Assembly (NCBI GenBank): GCA_001769005.1
Contig: MENE01000054.1
Location: 1 to 7,330 of the forward strand
Source of the DNA: Bacteroidetes bacterium GWA2_31_9b
Lineage (GTDB): Bacteria > Bacteroidota > Bacteroidia > Bacteroidales > UBA12077
Direction: 5' to 3'
DNA: 7,330 bases
The position numbers and the translations under genes are program-made. Below the pieces are notes generated by a model. That model was not told the DNA's origin. It ran no database searches and worked only from the letters and a program-made list of their open reading frames with translations. Each line of letters opens with the position of its first letter. Positions within the stretch are counted from its first letter, which is position 1. This document shows, piece after piece, positions 6,669 to 7,330 of this stretch.

Positions 6669-6685
6669 ATTCGCGATTCGCGAAT
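6669..6685 (-). promoter_or_regulatory. 17-bp palindromic operator candidate
   Basis: ATTCGCGA-T-TCGCGAAT is a perfect 8-bp inverted repeat around a single central base, starting 13 bp upstream of the regulator ATG. It also contains a tandem GATTCGC-GATTCGC (6668-6681). Its GC-rich core stands out in an AT-rich leader. It overlaps the transcription start expected from the promoter at 6688-6718, an ideal place for repression, probably by the adjacent winged-helix protein. That the regulator binds here is inference. Confidence 0.7.
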
Positions 6686-6687
6686 AG

Positions 6688-6718
6688 CAAATATACTATT
6701 AAAAATACATCAAACAAA
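6688..6718 (-). promoter_or_regulatory. Near-consensus Bacteroidota promoter for the regulator gene
   Basis: On the minus strand a TTTG (6718-6715) is separated by exactly 19 nt from TATATTTG (6695-6688). This matches the Bacteroidota primary-sigma consensus TTTG-N19-21-TAnnTTTG. Transcription should start near 6681-6683, inside the palindrome, giving a leader of about 27 nt. The -33 box sits within 3-4 bp of the stop codon of the PhzF-family gene. It probably drives the regulator, the nucleotidyltransferase remnant and perhaps the two small genes beyond. Confidence 0.78.
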
Positions 6719-6720
6719 AA

Positions 6721-7330
6721 TTATTCTGTTGTTAGTTCACCTGTGAGATATAATTTTGCCAGTCCACCAATTAAACACCTGTCGCCTTTGTATTCACAAA
6801 TCAACTTTCCTCCTCGTTTCGATAATTGGTAGGCAATCATTTCGGTTTTTCCCAGTTTTTCCGACCACAAAGGAATTAACGATGTGTGTGCAGAACCTGT
6901 AACAGGGTCTTCATCTATTCCGCATTGCGGAGCAAACACCCGGGATACAAAATCAACTGTATTGCCTTTTGCTGTAACTATTAATCCTCTGGATTGTAAT
7001 TTAGATATTTCCTTAAAATCGGGTTTCAGGTTTTGTACATCATTCTCGCCGGCAACCAGAGCAATAAAATCATCTTTTCCTTTATAAATCTCTACTGGTT
7101 GAATGCCAATACATGCTTCAATTTGCTCAAAATTTGTACTTATTTTTAATGTATCCGTTGGAAAATCTAAAAACAACATTTCGTTCTGCTTAAAAACTTT
7201 CAACTCGCCGCTTCTGTGCGAATGAAATACGATTTCTGTTTTTTGATATCCCAGACAGGTAAACAAAACAAATGCAGAAGCCAATGTTGCGTGTCCACAT
7301 AAATCAACCTCAACTAAAGGAGTAAACCAC
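6721..7330 (-). CDS. PhzF family isomerase-like protein, N-terminus beyond window
   Basis: C-terminal 202 residues of a PhzF-family protein (diaminopimelate-epimerase fold). Characterised PhzF isomerises trans-2,3-dihydro-3-hydroxyanthranilate in phenazine synthesis; most genomic relatives have unknown substrates. The frame stays open through the right edge, so the TTG at 7284 is internal and not a start. It reads WFTPLVEVDLCGHATLAS at the edge, the hallmark motif of the family. Further on are CGIDEDPVTGSAHTSL and LSKRGGKLICE, then LIGGLAKLYLTGEL near the end. These match the second half of the two-domain fold. The usual length is about 260 residues, so roughly 55-60 residues with the catalytic Glu region are outside the window. 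No phenazine genes are visible, so a role as a generic metabolic isomerase or epimerase is more likely. Its stop is immediately followed by the next gene's promoter. Confidence 0.93.
   Translation of the reverse strand, partial: WFTPLVEVDLCGHATLASAFVLFTCLGYQKTEIVFHSHRSGELKVFKQNEMLFLDFPTDTLKISTNFEQIEACIGIQPVEIYKGKDDFIALVAGENDVQNLKPDFKEISKLQSRGLIVTAKGNTVDFVSRVFAPQCGIDEDPVTGSAHTSLIPLWSEKLGKTEMIAYQLSKRGGKLICEYKGDRCLIGGLAKLYLTGELTTE

Noticed and set aside
6721..7284. PhzF gene starting at the TTG at 7284
   Set aside because: The same frame continues upstream through the conserved FTPLVEVDLCGHAT motif to the window edge, so the TTG is internal.

Overview
The window looks like chromosomal DNA from a member of the Bacteroidota, probably a Bacteroidales/Marinilabiliales-like or related environmental lineage. 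It is AT-rich. Start sites lack Shine-Dalgarno sequences, and two upstream regions carry the characteristic TAnnTTTG promoter element. The conserved proteins (M23 peptidase, Dxr, RseP, MltD-like transglycosylase) read like Bacteroidota versions. Every supported gene lies on the minus strand, so transcription runs from high to low coordinates. No tRNA, rRNA, CRISPR array or insertion sequence was seen.

Right-hand part (7330 to about 5190, an accessory neighbourhood). A PhzF-family gene enters from the right edge and ends at 6721. Directly after its stop codon comes a near-consensus Bacteroidota promoter (6688-6718) with a 17-bp GC-rich palindrome at the expected transcription start (6669-6685). 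These precede a winged-helix regulator (6134-6655) of the kind that normally precedes an AbiEii-like nucleotidyltransferase. The partner gene is present only as a wreck: its first ~45 codons survive, and the sequence breaks just before the catalytic Asp motif. Immediately downstream are two overlapping small genes, a two-TM membrane protein (5556-5939) and a Cas2/SinR-like ferredoxin-fold protein (5263-5559). A hairpin terminator (5191-5207) closes the block. From regulator to terminator this may be a single transcription unit.

Middle (5101-4565). A 178-residue protein of unknown function with weak resemblance to DUF6985-type proteins sits between the accessory block and the housekeeping operon.

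Left part (4500 to 765, housekeeping envelope/isoprenoid operon). A promoter at 4474-4481 leads into an M23 endopeptidase-like membrane protein, then dxr (MEP isoprenoid pathway), rseP (site-2 protease) and a small tatA. A strong intrinsic terminator at 765-797 ends the unit. After it, a lytic transglycosylase gene starts at 680 and runs off the left edge. The two peptidoglycan-related enzymes, RseP and TatA all act at the cell envelope. Dxr supplies isoprenoid precursors, including those for the undecaprenyl carrier.

The part most worth a second look is 5190-6720: an autoregulated-looking toxin-antitoxin-type regulator whose toxin gene has been gutted, followed by a coupled membrane protein/Cas2-fold pair of unknown function.
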